This document shows, one piece after another, positions 6,434-14,676 of a stretch of DNA of 33,445 nucleotides; the stretch's first letter is position 1; each line of letters starts with the position of its first letter. The notes beneath the pieces are model-generated. The model was given only the letters and a program-made list of their open reading frames with translations, was not told the DNA's origin and ran no database searches. Location: NCBI GenBank assembly GCA_943322985.2, contig CALPGA020000013.1, forward strand, positions 1-33,445, written 5' to 3'. The DNA comes from Candidatus Finniella inopinata (GTDB lineage Bacteria; Pseudomonadota; Alphaproteobacteria; Paracaedibacterales; CAITNM01). The position numbers and the translations under genes are program-made.

Positions 6434-8000
6434 TATAAAAATATCAGTTATAGGTTGTGGGTGCTGGGGTAAAAATCTCGTTCGCAATTTTTCAGAGTTA
6501 GGCGCTCTACATTCAGTTTGTGATGCTAATCATGAGCTTGCTAATGTGGCTTCTCAAGTGTACGGCGTTCCTGCTCTATCTTTAGAACAAGTCATGCAAA
6601 GTGATGTTGGTGGAGTTGTTATCGCTGCGCCTGCTGCTCAGCATTACGACCTTGCACAAAAAGCCTTGAAAGCAGGAAAACACGTTTTTGTTGAAAAGCC
6701 ATTATCTTTAAAAATTGAAGATGCTAAAAAGCTTTGTGATCTAGCTTTGCAGGTTGATCGAAAACTTATGGTTGGACATTTGCTACAATATCACCCCGCT
6801 TTTTTGGAATTAAAACAGCTAATTTCAAAAGGTAACTTAGGGCGACTTCAATATATTTATTCTAATCGGTTGAATTTGGGTAAGTTTCGAAATGAGGAGA
6901 ATATTCTCTGGAGTTTTGCCCCTCATGATATTTCAATGATTTTAGGGCTTGCTGCTGATTTGCCCGAAACTGTTTATGCAACAGGTGCTTGCCATCTAAA
7001 TCCTAGAATTCATGATGTAACAACAACTCACATGTCCTTTAAAAATGGAATTCAAGCGCATATTTTTGTGTCGTGGCTTCACCCATTTAAAGAGCAAAAA
7101 TTGGTAGTGGTAGGTGATCGTGGTATGGCTGTTTTTGATGATGGTTTGCCATGGGGTGAAAAGCTCAAGCTTTATCCGCATCAGGTTAACTGGGTGAATG
7201 GATTACCAGAAGCTACAAAAGCAGACTTGATTAATGTTCCTATAGAGGTTTCAGAGCCCTTAAAATTAGAGTGTCAGCATTTTATTGATTGCATTAGTAA
7301 AGATCAAAAGCCGCGTACTGATGGATTTGAGGGGCTTCAAGTTCTTCAGGTTTTGGATGCTGCTCAGCGGTCTTTATATAGCAAGACAATCATCTCTTTA
7401 AATGATGAGATTTTACCTTATTTTTCTCACGAAACTGCTCTTGTTGATAGTGGTTGTGAAATTGGAAGAGGCACAAAAATCTGGCATTTTTCTCATATAA
7501 TTTCTGGCACTAAAATTGGTGAAGATTGCGTTATTGGGCAAAATGTAATGATTGGTCCTGATGTTGTCGTGGGCAATCGTTGTAAGATTCAAAATAATGT
7601 AAGTCTTTATAAAGGTGTGATTCTAGATGATGGCGTATTTTGTGGTCCATCGTGCGTATTTACAAATGTTCACAACCCAAGAGCAGAAATTGAAAGAAAA
7701 AATGAATATCGCCCAACATTGGTGGGACGAGGAGTAACAATAGGAGCAAATGCAACTATAATTTGTGGAAATAATCTGGGTGCATATAGTTTGATCGGTG
7801 CTGGGGCGGTTGTTACAAAAAACGTTATGCCGCATGCAGTTATGGTTGGAAACCCTGCTCGTCAAATTGGTTGGGTTAGTCATGCTGGCGAAAAACTAGG
7901 CGACGATTTAACTTGCCCAAGAGAAGGTCGTCGATACCACGTAGCTTCTGACGGGTGTTTAGAAGAAATTAAAAGAAAAAGAACTGATGGCGCTGCCTAG
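6426..8000 (+). CDS. Fused sugar dehydrogenase (WbpB/WlbA) and N-acetyltransferase (WbpD/WlbB)
   Basis: This 524-residue protein joins two steps usually carried by separate proteins. Residues 1 to about 325 are a Gfo/Idh/MocA oxidoreductase: G-C-G-C-W-G dinucleotide loop (10-15) and catalytic E-K-P (90-92). It would oxidise UDP-GlcNAc uronate at C3. Residues about 332-524 are a left-handed beta-helix acetyltransferase with many hexapeptide turns (for example I-G-R-G-T-K-I, I-G-E-D-C-V-I-G, I-G-A-N-A-T-I-I) and the F-T-N-V-H-N-P-R-A-E segment of the WbpD/WlbB group, which acetylates the 3-amino sugar. ATG 6426 is chosen because the Rossmann strand starts directly after it and a GGGGG-rich ribosome-binding site lies about 11 bases upstream. 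It overlaps its neighbours by 8 and 14 bases. The C3 aminotransferase acting between the two halves is probably the gene at 13552. Confidence 0.85.
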   Translation: MFNIKISVIGCGCWGKNLVRNFSELGALHSVCDANHELANVASQVYGVPALSLEQVMQSDVGGVVIAAPAAQHYDLAQKALKAGKHVFVEKPLSLKIEDAKKLCDLALQVDRKLMVGHLLQYHPAFLELKQLISKGNLGRLQYIYSNRLNLGKFRNEENILWSFAPHDISMILGLAADLPETVYATGACHLNPRIHDVTTTHMSFKNGIQAHIFVSWLHPFKEQKLVVVGDRGMAVFDDGLPWGEKLKLYPHQVNWVNGLPEATKADLINVPIEVSEPLKLECQHFIDCISKDQKPRTDGFEGLQVLQVLDAAQRSLYSKTIISLNDEILPYFSHETALVDSGCEIGRGTKIWHFSHIISGTKIGEDCVIGQNVMIGPDVVVGNRCKIQNNVSLYKGVILDDGVFCGPSCVFTNVHNPRAEIERKNEYRPTLVGRGVTIGANATIICGNNLGAYSLIGAGAVVTKNVMPHAVMVGNPARQIGWVSHAGEKLGDDLTCPREGRRYHVASDGCLEEIKRKRTDGAA

Positions 8001-9060
8001 AATAATAACTATCTTGGGGGCACGACCTCAATTTATAAAAGCGGCCGTGCTTTCAAAACACATTGCAGATGTTGTGCAGGAAGATATTCTGCATACTGGT
8101 CAGCATTATGATTATTTAATGTCTGGGGCTTTATTTGAACAGCTAGAGCTCAAAAAGCCAACTTGGCACCTAGAGTGCCATGCTTCAAAGCATGGTGCAA
8201 TGACAGCTAAAATGCTTGAAAGTATCGAGGTTATTTTAGAACAGCAAAAGCCAAATGCGGTTTTGCTTTATGGTGATACCAATTCTACTTTAGCTGGCGC
8301 TTTAGCTGCTGCTAAATTACATGTGCCGGTTTGGCATGTTGAATCAGGAGTTAGATCCTTTAACAAAAAAATGCCAGAAGAAATTAATCGAATAGTAACT
8401 GATAAAATTGCTGATGTTCATTTTGCGCCTTCTGCGGTAGCTTGTCAGAATTTGTTAAATGAAGGAGTCAACGCATCTTCCATTCATAATGTTGGTGATA
8501 TTATGTATGATCTTTTTCTTGAATCCGCCACTAAAGAAAAAAAAATAGACTTGCCATTTTCTGATGGTTTCTTATTACTAACCTTGCATCGCGCTGAAAA
8601 TTTTCAAAATTTCGAAGATATTCAAATGCTTTTTAAAGGGTTGGAAGTAATTGCAGAAAAATATCCCATTATTTTACCAATTCATCCACGTGTCGATAAA
8701 ATTTTACGACAAGGTGATTTTTCGATAAGTAATCGTATTTTTTTGCGTGATCCTCTCGATTATTTTGAGATGATTTATGCGCTTAACAGGTGTCATGGAG
8801 TGCTGACTGACTCAGGAGGATTACAGAAAGAATCCTATTACGCAGTCAAGCCATGTGTAACAATTCGAGAAGAAACTGAATGGGTTGAGTTGGTGGAGAG
8901 TGGCTGGAATATGCTTGTTCCTTCTGCGCAATTATGGGAAAATCAGTGTCAAGTTTTGGAATTTTTAGCTGCTAATTTTGAAAAAAAACAAAAGAAAAAT
9001 TTTTATGGTGCTGGAAATGCCAGTCAAAAAATCAAGAAAGTGATTCAAGAAATTTTATGA
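7987..9060 (+). CDS. WbpI-type UDP-2,3-diacetamido-glucuronate 2-epimerase
   Basis: This 357-residue non-hydrolysing UDP-GlcNAc 2-epimerase family member has a GT-B-like fold. Typical elements are G-A-R-P-Q-F-I-K-A near the N-terminus, H-T-G-Q-H-Y-D, G-D-T-N-S-T-L-A-G, H-V-E-S-G-V-R-S-F and M-P-E-E-I-N-R-I, then T-D-S-G-G-L-Q-K-E near the C-terminus. The P-Q-F-I-K-A and G-D-T-N-S-T forms, together with the adjacent WbpB-WbpD fusion, favour WbpI (UDP-GlcNAc(3NAc)A to UDP-ManNAc(3NAc)A) over plain WecB. The gene overlaps the fusion gene by 14 bases and the next gene by ATGA. Exact substrate is inferred from context. A second, WecB-like paralogue lies at 21602. Confidence 0.8.
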   Translation: MALPRIITILGARPQFIKAAVLSKHIADVVQEDILHTGQHYDYLMSGALFEQLELKKPTWHLECHASKHGAMTAKMLESIEVILEQQKPNAVLLYGDTNSTLAGALAAAKLHVPVWHVESGVRSFNKKMPEEINRIVTDKIADVHFAPSAVACQNLLNEGVNASSIHNVGDIMYDLFLESATKEKKIDLPFSDGFLLLTLHRAENFQNFEDIQMLFKGLEVIAEKYPIILPIHPRVDKILRQGDFSISNRIFLRDPLDYFEMIYALNRCHGVLTDSGGLQKESYYAVKPCVTIREETEWVELVESGWNMLVPSAQLWENQCQVLEFLAANFEKKQKKNFYGAGNASQKIKKVIQEIL

Positions 9061-10022
9061 GTAAAAATATTTTTATAACAGGCGTTGCAGGTTTTATAGG
9101 ATCAAATCTTGCGGTTGGATTGGTGAACAAAGGCTATAGAGTAATTGGTTTTGATAATCTTAGTCAGGGTTGCATGCTTAATTTGGCAGCAATCCAAAAT
9201 CATGAAAATTTTACTTTTATTAAAGGTGATATTTTAGACGGTTCAGGTTTGTTAAATATAAGTGAAAATATTGATGTTATTTATCACTTGGCTGCTTTTA
9301 AAATTCCCAGATATACAGATGCTCTTGATACGTTAAAGGTGAATTCTTTTGGCACTGACAATGTTGCTCAGTTAGCAGTTCAAAAAAAAGCTCACTTAAT
9401 TGCTGCTTCTACGTCCGATGTGTATGGTAAGAATTTAGCAATACCATTTAACGAAGAGTGTGATTCAATAATAGGCGCTCCAACAGTTAAACGTTGGGCC
9501 TACGCTATTTCAAAAATGTTTGATGAACAGCTTTTATTTGCGTACCATCAAAGACATAGCATTGATGTTACCTTGGTGCGTTTTTTTGGGGGGTATGGCC
9601 CTCATCAGCACTTATCATGGTGGGGTGGTCCGCAATCTGTTTTTATTGATGCAGCGTTACACCAAAAACCAATTGAAATACATGGGGACGGTTTGCAAAC
9701 ACGAACATTTACATATATTAGTGATCATGTTGCTGGTTTAATGAAAATGCTTGAAACCGAAAATTCCAAAAATCAACTTTTTAATCTTGGTTCATTTGAA
9801 GAAATAAGTATTTTAGACCTCGCTAAAAAGATTTGGTTTTTGGTGCAGGGCAACGAAGACGTTCCATTAAATATTATTCCCTATGAGAAATTTGGAAAAT
9901 ATGAAGATGTTAGAAGACGAGTGCCAGATATAACAAAAGCTCGTAGTTTGCTCAACTACGATCCAGCAATAACATTAGAAATGGGACTTAAAAAAACTAT
10001 TGAATGGCAAAGGTCTTTGTAA
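9057..10022 (+). CDS. NAD-dependent sugar epimerase/dehydratase (extended SDR)
   Basis: This 321-residue extended short-chain dehydrogenase has the NAD-binding loop G-V-A-G-F-I-G (9-15), the D-N-L-S segment, the S-T-S-D-V-Y-G strand (about 118-124) and the active-site Y-A-I-S-K (149-153). It acts on a nucleotide sugar in the cytoplasm. The overall pattern (R-F-F-G-G-Y-G-P, then D-H-V-A-G-L) resembles UDP-glucose 4-epimerases and UDP-glucuronate decarboxylase-type enzymes, but the substrate cannot be chosen from sequence. The start overlaps the WbpI-like gene stop by ATGA, which suggests coupling. Confidence 0.75.
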   Translation: MSKNIFITGVAGFIGSNLAVGLVNKGYRVIGFDNLSQGCMLNLAAIQNHENFTFIKGDILDGSGLLNISENIDVIYHLAAFKIPRYTDALDTLKVNSFGTDNVAQLAVQKKAHLIAASTSDVYGKNLAIPFNEECDSIIGAPTVKRWAYAISKMFDEQLLFAYHQRHSIDVTLVRFFGGYGPHQHLSWWGGPQSVFIDAALHQKPIEIHGDGLQTRTFTYISDHVAGLMKMLETENSKNQLFNLGSFEEISILDLAKKIWFLVQGNEDVPLNIIPYEKFGKYEDVRRRVPDITKARSLLNYDPAITLEMGLKKTIEWQRSL

Positions 10023-10027
10023 GCAGA

Positions 10028-10795
10028 ATGACACTATTTATTGTGATCCCATTTTTAAATGAAGCAGAAAATTTTGCTAGACTTGCACAGGAATTACGAG
10101 AATTTATTGATCATAACATGTCTAAGTCACAGTATCTGATCATTTTTGTTAATGACGGCAGCGCAGATAATTCGGTTGCTGAAGTGCATAAAAAGTTTGC
10201 TGATTTTAATTATCGGCTACTAAATCATGCGACTAATATGGGGCCAGGCACAGCTTTTCAAACAGCATTTTCAGAGATTTTAAAAGCTGCATCAGAGAAT
10301 GATTTTGTTCTTACAATAGAAGCAGATAATACAAGTAATCTTTCAATAGTTCCTAGTATGCTGCGTAGAAGTAAGGAAGGTTATGATGTTGTTTTGGCTA
10401 GTCCTTATATGTACGGTGGAACAATTACCAACACTCCCTTTATTCGCCGTTTCTTGAGTTTTTTTGCAAACCTTTTTCTAAGAGAATTGCTAGATTTGCG
10501 CGGACTTTTTACGATAAGTAGTTTTTTTAGATTGTATAAAGTAAGTGTTTTGCGCCACATAGCGAAAAATTTTGACAGTATGTTGATACAAAGAAAAGGT
10601 TTTGAAGGTAAGGTCGAATTGCTGATGAAGCTAGTTTTTTGTAAAATAGCTATTTCAGAAATTCCTTTGGTTCTTGATACTTCTCGCCGAAAGGGTAAAA
10701 GTAAAATGAAAATTTTAAGAACAATATTTGATCTCTTGTCTCTTTATTTTCGGAAGAGAAGTTGGAAAGAGCAAGCAATTGTTTATAAGTCATGA
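10028..10795 (+). CDS. Family 2 glycosyltransferase (dolichol-phosphate-mannose-synthase-like)
   Basis: This 255-residue GT-A fold enzyme has the opening V-I-P-F-L-N-E-A-E-N, V-N-D-G-S (41-45), N-M-G-P-G-T-A and E-A-D-N (98-101) in the place of the metal-binding D-x-D. The family moves sugars from nucleotide or polyprenyl-phosphate donors, and DPM1-like members make polyprenyl-phosphate sugars. No long C-terminal membrane domain is present, so it is a short form. I start at ATG 10028, six bases after the previous stop, because the conserved first strand follows immediately. An in-frame ATG at 10004 would add eight residues lying inside the upstream gene. It overlaps the downstream methyltransferase by ATGA. 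Confidence 0.75.
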   Translation: MTLFIVIPFLNEAENFARLAQELREFIDHNMSKSQYLIIFVNDGSADNSVAEVHKKFADFNYRLLNHATNMGPGTAFQTAFSEILKAASENDFVLTIEADNTSNLSIVPSMLRRSKEGYDVVLASPYMYGGTITNTPFIRRFLSFFANLFLRELLDLRGLFTISSFFRLYKVSVLRHIAKNFDSMLIQRKGFEGKVELLMKLVFCKIAISEIPLVLDTSRRKGKSKMKILRTIFDLLSLYFRKRSWKEQAIVYKS

Positions 10796-11514
10796 GCACT
10801 GCTGACCATTGTCATTATGACCATTATTGTGCTGACCAGATTAAGCGTTTGGATGGTTTTTATGGTTTGATAGAAAGAACTCTACATCAAGAGCTCGTCC
10901 CACACATGGATGGTAAAACAATTCTTGATATTGGTTGTGGGTTTGGTTCATTGTGTGATTTTTTCAATCAACTTGGCTTTGATGCTACTGGAATTGAGCA
11001 GCATCAGGTTAGCCTTGATGCTGCAAGAGAAAAATTTCCACATATAAATTTTATTTTTGATAATGGAACTATTCTTGATACGATTTCTGATAATTCGTTT
11101 GATATTGTTATCATGAAAGATGTGATTCACCATGTTGTTGCTGAAGCTGATTCTCAAGCATTTATGCGAAATGTGAATAGAATTTGTAAGAATCAGGTTA
11201 TTATTATTGATCCAAATCCAACTCTTATTCTGAAATTGGCTAGAAAAATCATTAGGCATATTGATCCAGAATGTTCGCCAAAACAAGCAATAGATTTACT
11301 TTCTGATAACAAATTTAGATTAAAGAGAATGTTCTTTAGTGAAGTTTTTGCTTTTCCATTAAGTGGTGGTTACGTTGGACCAGAATTAATAAAGTCACCT
11401 TTCTTAATGCGCTTTATTTTAAAAATAGATCGTTTCTTTTTAAAAGCGCTTAATTTTATGAAGCTTTCTCGTTTTGTGTGTTGGAGGTATGTTATTGTTG
11501 CTGAAAAAATATAA
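10792..11514 (+). CDS. Class I SAM-dependent methyltransferase
   Basis: This is a 240-residue Rossmann-type methyltransferase. Motif I is I-L-D-I-G-C-G-F-G-S (44-53), the acidic residue binding the SAM ribose is in G-I-E-Q-H-Q, and the F-D-I-V-I-M-K-D-V-I-H-H motif follows. It probably O- or N-methylates a sugar of the polysaccharide or its lipid-linked precursor; the target is not visible. The ATG overlaps the stop of the upstream glycosyltransferase. Its own 3' end overlaps the next gene by roughly 25 bases. It is one of six methyltransferases in the cluster. Confidence 0.75.
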   Translation: MSTADHCHYDHYCADQIKRLDGFYGLIERTLHQELVPHMDGKTILDIGCGFGSLCDFFNQLGFDATGIEQHQVSLDAAREKFPHINFIFDNGTILDTISDNSFDIVIMKDVIHHVVAEADSQAFMRNVNRICKNQVIIIDPNPTLILKLARKIIRHIDPECSPKQAIDLLSDNKFRLKRMFFSEVFAFPLSGGYVGPELIKSPFLMRFILKIDRFFLKALNFMKLSRFVCWRYVIVAEKI

Positions 11515-12763
11515 CATACTCACCTTCTTCTTTTTTGTTTTTGTGCTATTGGCATTCCTAGCCTATTTTTGGGGATGGAAGACAAGTGGCGTGTTAGAAA
11601 ATAGTATGTCAATGACATATCCAGAAGGATACAGATACGGCTTTTCGTCCCTAAAATATGGTGATTGGTGGGTTAATAAAGAATCTTCCTATTACTTATT
11701 GGCAGCGCAAGGGTTTTTAGGGGTTGATGGTGCGACACTTAATGTGGGATGCATGTATGAAATTTATCGGACTTTTTATCCTTTATTGCTCAGGTCCTTT
11801 TGGTTTTTAGAGCCTATTGAAGCGGTTTTAGTTTTGGATATCTTTATGTGGTTTTTTGCATGTACAGCTATCTGGTGTACATGCAAAAATATTGGTTTGT
11901 CATCCACTACAAGTTTTTTTGCTATATTTTTAACAATATTTGGGCAAGGATTTCTTCAATCTGTAGGCGAAGGAATGCCACATTTAGCGGGGTATTGCTC
12001 TGGCTACTTTGTTATTTTTTTAATATCTTATCTAAGGTCGTGGGAAAAATTAGCTAGCTGGAAAGATGATATTCCTATATACGCTTTTATAGGAATATGG
12101 CAGTTGGCATATGGTACAGCTTTTTTCTTTCTGCCTGTTGCTTTGTGCGCAACATTTTGGCGTTTTTATCAAAACTCTTTTTTTGATTTAAAAAAACTAT
12201 GGTTGTTACTTTTGCTAGCATTTATGCCCTACCTTATTATATCATTATGCGTAAAAATATTTTTTTCAAGTAGTGGTGGGGTTAGCGCTATTGTCTTTGA
12301 AAATATTATGAAGAATTACCAAGGATTTTATAGTCTGGTAAAAAGATATCTGTTTGTATTATTTGATAGCTTTGTCTCATTGGGGCCCGTTGCTTTAGTT
12401 GGGCTGTTTGGGCTTGTATATTCTTCTTTTAGAGAAAAAAATCCATATTTAAGAGTGCTTTTGGGCGTGTGTTTACTTCAATTTTTGGCGATGGCTGTTT
12501 TATTGTTGCCGTTAGCAGGTCGTGGTTATGCAACCTTTAACTTTTATCCAGCTATCTGTTTGGGGGCAGCTATTGTGTTAGGAAATTTATGGGAACAGAA
12601 AGGGAGAATTTTAAAAATTTACGTTTCTTCATTTTGTTTTCTTTTGGTTATCTATGCTCATGGAGTTAAAGCTGGATTCCAACTCCCTAATCAAATATTT
12701 TTTACTGGTGTAGGTAGCATCAACGCACCTTGGTTTAGTCATGAACTTATTTTATTTCAATAA
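11489..12763 (+). CDS. Polytopic membrane protein, unknown (possible polymerase or GT-C-like)
   Basis: This roughly 424-residue, very hydrophobic protein has about nine or ten membrane helices, rich in Phe, Leu and Tyr. An early extracytoplasmic loop contains the Y-G-D-W-W-V-N-K-E segment. I do not recognise the family. Position and topology would suit an O-antigen polymerase or a membrane-embedded glycosyltransferase, but no catalytic motif is certain. The start is uncertain: GGAGG at 11483-11487 is only one base before ATG 11489, while TTG codons at 11495 and 11498 are at 7 and 10 bases, a better spacing. All candidates lie inside the end of the methyltransferase gene. It overlaps the next gene by 23 bases. 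Confidence 0.55.
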   Translation: MLLLLKKYNILTFFFFVFVLLAFLAYFWGWKTSGVLENSMSMTYPEGYRYGFSSLKYGDWWVNKESSYYLLAAQGFLGVDGATLNVGCMYEIYRTFYPLLLRSFWFLEPIEAVLVLDIFMWFFACTAIWCTCKNIGLSSTTSFFAIFLTIFGQGFLQSVGEGMPHLAGYCSGYFVIFLISYLRSWEKLASWKDDIPIYAFIGIWQLAYGTAFFFLPVALCATFWRFYQNSFFDLKKLWLLLLLAFMPYLIISLCVKIFFSSSGGVSAIVFENIMKNYQGFYSLVKRYLFVLFDSFVSLGPVALVGLFGLVYSSFREKNPYLRVLLGVCLLQFLAMAVLLLPLAGRGYATFNFYPAICLGAAIVLGNLWEQKGRILKIYVSSFCFLLVIYAHGVKAGFQLPNQIFFTGVGSINAPWFSHELILFQ

Positions 12764-13535
12764 ATTTTTTATTTTTTTTATAGTGATTACCTCATTGCAG
12801 TTCGCGGGTCCTGTCTATAATTTTATCTCTTTTGGTCTGGCGATACCGTTGACTTCTTACGTAAATATTCTTAGTCAGCCGCTAGAAATAAAATTTATCA
12901 TTAAAAAAATAGCAACGTTGGGTGTATTAAACTTACTAATATTTTTCAGTTCAATGTATTTATATATAATTTTTTATTCATCTGAAAAAATGAAATCATT
13001 TGTTTGGGGGGCATTTTTTTTTATTGGGCTGGGTGGTTTAGGTTATTATTGCAGTGATCAGAAAAAATTAGAATTTAGAGAAAGCAACCAGAGATTTTTA
13101 AACGTTAATGCAGATAAAAAAAATGTTGTTGCTTGTATAAAATTTAAAGAGTTCCCAAAGGGATTCTATCAAGATTTAGTTGCAGCTAAAAATGGTGAAG
13201 TCAAACTATTGATTAATCAAAGATTATGTACATCTTGGTATGATATAAATCAGGGCAAAATTATGCTTAATAATACAGTGCTTCCTATGGCTGTTCCTGT
13301 GGAGCTTGATAAAGCAGAAATAGACAATTTTCTTGAAACGAAAGAACTTCATCTAACTGTGCGTGGTGAAGATGTTTGTTTGGAGTTGAGAGATCTAAAG
13401 GGGAAGCCTTTGGTATCACGAGATGATTTGTTGTTTTTCGATGATAAAAATATTGAGTTAGGTTACGATAAAACATTTTTTCTATCTTTTTATGTTGAAT
13501 CCTTGGATGGAAGAATATTAAGAGTTTATTTGTAA
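12741..13535 (+). CDS. Membrane-anchored protein of unknown function
   Basis: This 264-residue protein has three likely membrane helices (about 7-30, 57-79 and 86-103) followed by a soluble domain of about 160 residues. That domain is rich in Lys, Asp and short alternating hydrophobic strands and may be a beta fold on the far side of the membrane. I recognise no family or active site. The 23-base overlap with the upstream polytopic protein suggests the two are made together and may act as a pair. The ATG at 12741 is the only early start that keeps the first helix whole. Confidence 0.5.
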   Translation: MNLFYFNKFFIFFIVITSLQFAGPVYNFISFGLAIPLTSYVNILSQPLEIKFIIKKIATLGVLNLLIFFSSMYLYIIFYSSEKMKSFVWGAFFFIGLGGLGYYCSDQKKLEFRESNQRFLNVNADKKNVVACIKFKEFPKGFYQDLVAAKNGEVKLLINQRLCTSWYDINQGKIMLNNTVLPMAVPVELDKAEIDNFLETKELHLTVRGEDVCLELRDLKGKPLVSRDDLLFFDDKNIELGYDKTFFLSFYVESLDGRILRVYL

Positions 13536-13551
13536 GGGCATCAGAGATTTT

Positions 13552-14676
13552 ATGGTTATACAGTTTATTGATTTAAAAGCACAACAGGTGCGTATTCGAC
13601 CGCAGGTTGATGCGGCGATTAAGCGTGTTCTTGATCACGGCGCTTATATAATGGGCCCAGAGGTTTATGAACTAGAAAAGCAGTTGGCAGAGTTTTGTGG
13701 TGTGAAACACGCAATTTCTTGCGCCAATGGAACTGATGCATTAGGTCTTGGGCTTATGGCTAAAAATGTAGGTCCTGGTGATGCAATCTTTGTTCCATCA
13801 TTTACTTTTGCTGCAACAGCAGAAGTTGTTGCATGGATGGGAGCGACTCCTGTTTTTATTGATTCACTGGAAGATACTTATAATATCGATCCCATCAGTT
13901 TGGAGTTGGGAATTCAAACAGCAAAAAAGCTGGGTTTAAGACCAGCTGGAATTATTCCAGTGGACTTGTTTGGTCAGCCGGTTGATTATGACGCAATTCA
14001 AACGATTGCGGATGAATATAATCTTTGGGTGATGGCAGACGGGGCGCAGAGCTTTGGGGCAAGCTATAAAGGAAGAAAAGTTGGTAACATTGGTGATATG
14101 GCTACGACAAGCTTTTTTCCAGCAAAGCCATTGGGTTGCTATGGAGACGGTGGTGCGATTTTTACTAACGATGATGAGTTAGCATCAATCATGAAATCTC
14201 TTCGGGTGCACGGCCAAGGAACGGATAAATATGATAACGTTCGCATTGGTATGAATGGGCGATTGGACACTATACAAGCTGCAATTTTGATTGAGAAATT
14301 GAAAATATTTCCAGAAGAGCTTATTACACGCCAGAAAACAGCTGATGCATATAATAATGGATTAAAAGATGTGGTGCAGATTCCGTATGTTATGGATGGA
14401 GTGACATCTGCTTGGGCGCAATATACTGTGTGTCTTCCAAATGGTATTAATCGTGAAAAATTAATGATTGATCTGAAAGAAGTTGGGATTCCAACGATGA
14501 TTTATTATGTAAAGCCCTTGCATTTACAAACAGCGTATAAGCACTATCCAACAGTTGGCGCTTTGTCTGTTTGTGAGTCTCTGTCAAATAAAGTTTTAAG
14601 TTTGCCAATGAGTGGTTATGTTAATAAGCAATGTGTGATTTTAAAAACTTTAGAGGCTCTGAATTTTAATGCTTAA
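13552..14676 (+). CDS. DegT/DnrJ/EryC1/StrS aminotransferase, WbpE/WlbC-like
   Basis: This 374-residue PLP-dependent sugar aminotransferase has the opening F-I-D-L-K-A-Q-Q and S-C-A-N-G-T-D-A-L-G. The D-G-A-Q-S-F-G element is followed by F-F-P-A-K-P-L-G-C-Y-G-D-G-G-A, where K192 is the predicted Schiff-base lysine. F-I-D-L-K-A-Q-Q together with the K-P-L-G form is characteristic of WbpE/WlbC, which installs the C3 amino group on UDP-3-keto-GlcNAc uronate using glutamate. This fits between the two activities of the fusion protein at 6426. The gene lies 4.5 kb away from its partners, separated by membrane and transferase genes. It overlaps the next coding frame by 8 bases. Substrate is inferred from context. 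Confidence 0.82.
   Translation: MVIQFIDLKAQQVRIRPQVDAAIKRVLDHGAYIMGPEVYELEKQLAEFCGVKHAISCANGTDALGLGLMAKNVGPGDAIFVPSFTFAATAEVVAWMGATPVFIDSLEDTYNIDPISLELGIQTAKKLGLRPAGIIPVDLFGQPVDYDAIQTIADEYNLWVMADGAQSFGASYKGRKVGNIGDMATTSFFPAKPLGCYGDGGAIFTNDDELASIMKSLRVHGQGTDKYDNVRIGMNGRLDTIQAAILIEKLKIFPEELITRQKTADAYNNGLKDVVQIPYVMDGVTSAWAQYTVCLPNGINREKLMIDLKEVGIPTMIYYVKPLHLQTAYKHYPTVGALSVCESLSNKVLSLPMSGYVNKQCVILKTLEALNFNA

Noticed and set aside
10948-11286. Minus-strand open frame of 112 codons inside the 10792 methyltransferase
   Set aside because: It is antisense to conserved methyltransferase motifs and reads as low-complexity Asn/Ile-rich sequence.
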